5,765 nucleotides of DNA. Source: Chloroflexota bacterium (lineage in GTDB: Bacteria > Chloroflexota > Anaerolineae > Anaerolineales > Anaerolineaceae). The stretch's first letter is position 1; the number at the start of each line of letters is the position of its first letter. A program made the position numbers and the translations under genes. The notes under the pieces are model-generated. The model did not search any database and was not told the origin of the DNA. It worked only from the letters and a program-made list of their open reading frames with translations. The stretch is taken from contig JAEXTI010000253.1 of NCBI GenBank assembly GCA_023406965.1, forward strand, positions 1-5,765. Reading direction: 5' to 3'. Shown one piece after another: positions 5,144 to 5,765 of this stretch.

Positions 5144-5765
5144 ATGACGACATTCAATACAGCAAGTCTTAAAGCATTATTCAGTTATCCATTCCGGCAG
5201 CCGAACTGGCAAAGTAAACTGCTGGTGCTCGGCCTTTTATTTGCTGCGGGATTCATTATCCCCATCATTCCGTGGTTGTTTGTTGCCGGGTATGTGGCCG
5301 AAATTATGCGCAGGCAGGCTTTGGAGGGCGGCGAACCGGAACTGCCCGAGTGGGATGATTGGGGGCGATTGATTGTGGACGGCTTGCGCCTGGTTGTCAT
5401 CGGTTTTGTATTAAGCCTGCCTGCAGTGATCGTTTTTATGCTCGGTTTTGGCATGTATTTTGTGAGCACTTTCCCATTGATGTTGGGTGAAGGAAATGAA
5501 AATGCGCTGCTGCCCCTGATGTTTGCGGGCATGTCGATTATGATGCTGTCTATGTTCGTGGGAACGCTGCTGATGATGGTTACGGGTATTATCAGCCCGG
5601 TGGCGATGACCCATGTAGCGGTGAAACGGAAGTTTTCGGCGGTCTTTGAGGTGGGAGAATGGTGGAAGGTTTTGTGGGCCAACCTGGGCGGGTATGTGCT
5701 TGCCCTGGTTATTCTCTACTCTGTCTCTTACATACTGATGACGTTAGGGTATATGCTGGCGTGGA
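5144..5765 (+). CDS. DUF4013-family membrane protein, N-terminal part, cut by the window edge
   Basis: The frame stays open to the last base, giving 207 residues. It begins with a soluble start containing FSYPFRQPNWQSKLLVLG (13-30), then a hydrophobic segment with a GYVAEIMRRQAL helix end (49-60), then a short polar loop with LPEWDDW (67-73). Further membrane segments lie at about 81-107, 121-152 and 180-205, with a basic loop HVAVKRKF (157-164) between the last two. The YPF...W..KLL opening and the LPEWDDW loop between helices are the characteristic pattern of DUF4013 proteins, a family of unknown function in bacteria and archaea. At least four membrane segments are visible. The start at 5144 is set by GAGGAGG at 5131-5137. 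It probably shares a transcript with the 2H-like gene 38 bases upstream. Confidence 0.85.
   Translation, partial: MTTFNTASLKALFSYPFRQPNWQSKLLVLGLLFAAGFIIPIIPWLFVAGYVAEIMRRQALEGGEPELPEWDDWGRLIVDGLRLVVIGFVLSLPAVIVFMLGFGMYFVSTFPLMLGEGNENALLPLMFAGMSIMMLSMFVGTLLMMVTGIISPVAMTHVAVKRKFSAVFEVGEWWKVLWANLGGYVLALVILYSVSYILMTLGYMLAW

Noticed and set aside
5185..5682. A 165-codon minus-strand frame opposite the DUF4013 gene
   Set aside because: It is Ser/Thr/Pro/Asn-rich with no motif, while the plus-strand frame shows the DUF4013 pattern and a strong ribosome site.

Overview
The window carries eight protein-coding genes, six complete and one cut by each edge. There are no RNA genes, mobile elements, CRISPR arrays or long repeats. 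Seven genes are on the plus strand; only a small ferredoxin is on the minus strand. Coding density is high: spacers are short, one pair overlaps by 14 bases, and the longest non-coding stretch is the 229 bases at 1260-1488. Moderately GC-rich genes, mostly good Shine-Dalgarno sequences, and the mix of a DUF4013 protein, a NYN/OST-HTH protein and a GT-C-like membrane protein suggest a free-living bacterium, perhaps Chloroflexota (Anaerolineae-like). That placement is inference from gene content, not from a marker gene.

Left part (1-1259): the unrecognised C-terminal end of a protein overlaps the GTG start of an alpha/beta-hydrolase with a full Ser-Asp-His set. This pair is probably one operon. 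It runs head-on into a single-cluster [4Fe-4S] ferredoxin gene; the two stop codons are separated by one base and no terminator is visible between them.

Divergent spacer (1260-1488): it holds a TATAAT box facing the ferredoxin, with a small inverted repeat at the expected start point, and a weaker TAAAAT box plus a strong Shine-Dalgarno facing right.

Middle operon (1489-4477): a seven-helix membrane protein of DUF4203/TM7S3-TM198 type, a NYN-domain nuclease with a C-terminal OST-HTH (LOTUS) domain, and a large GT-C-like membrane protein follow each other with gaps of 20 and 17 bases. A perfect GC-rich inverted repeat followed by a T-rich tract lies inside the first 18 codons of the first gene and looks like an intrinsic terminator or attenuator. 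Its right arm could also pair with that gene's Shine-Dalgarno.

Right part (4478-5765): a 94-base G-rich spacer with an extended -10 box precedes a probable 2H-phosphoesterase-like protein that keeps only one of the two HxT motifs. A DUF4013 membrane protein follows after 38 bases and runs off the window.

I see no clear previously undescribed system. The points most worth following are the terminator-like element inside the first gene of the operon, the one-histidine 2H-like protein, and the membrane protein/NYN-OST-HTH pairing.
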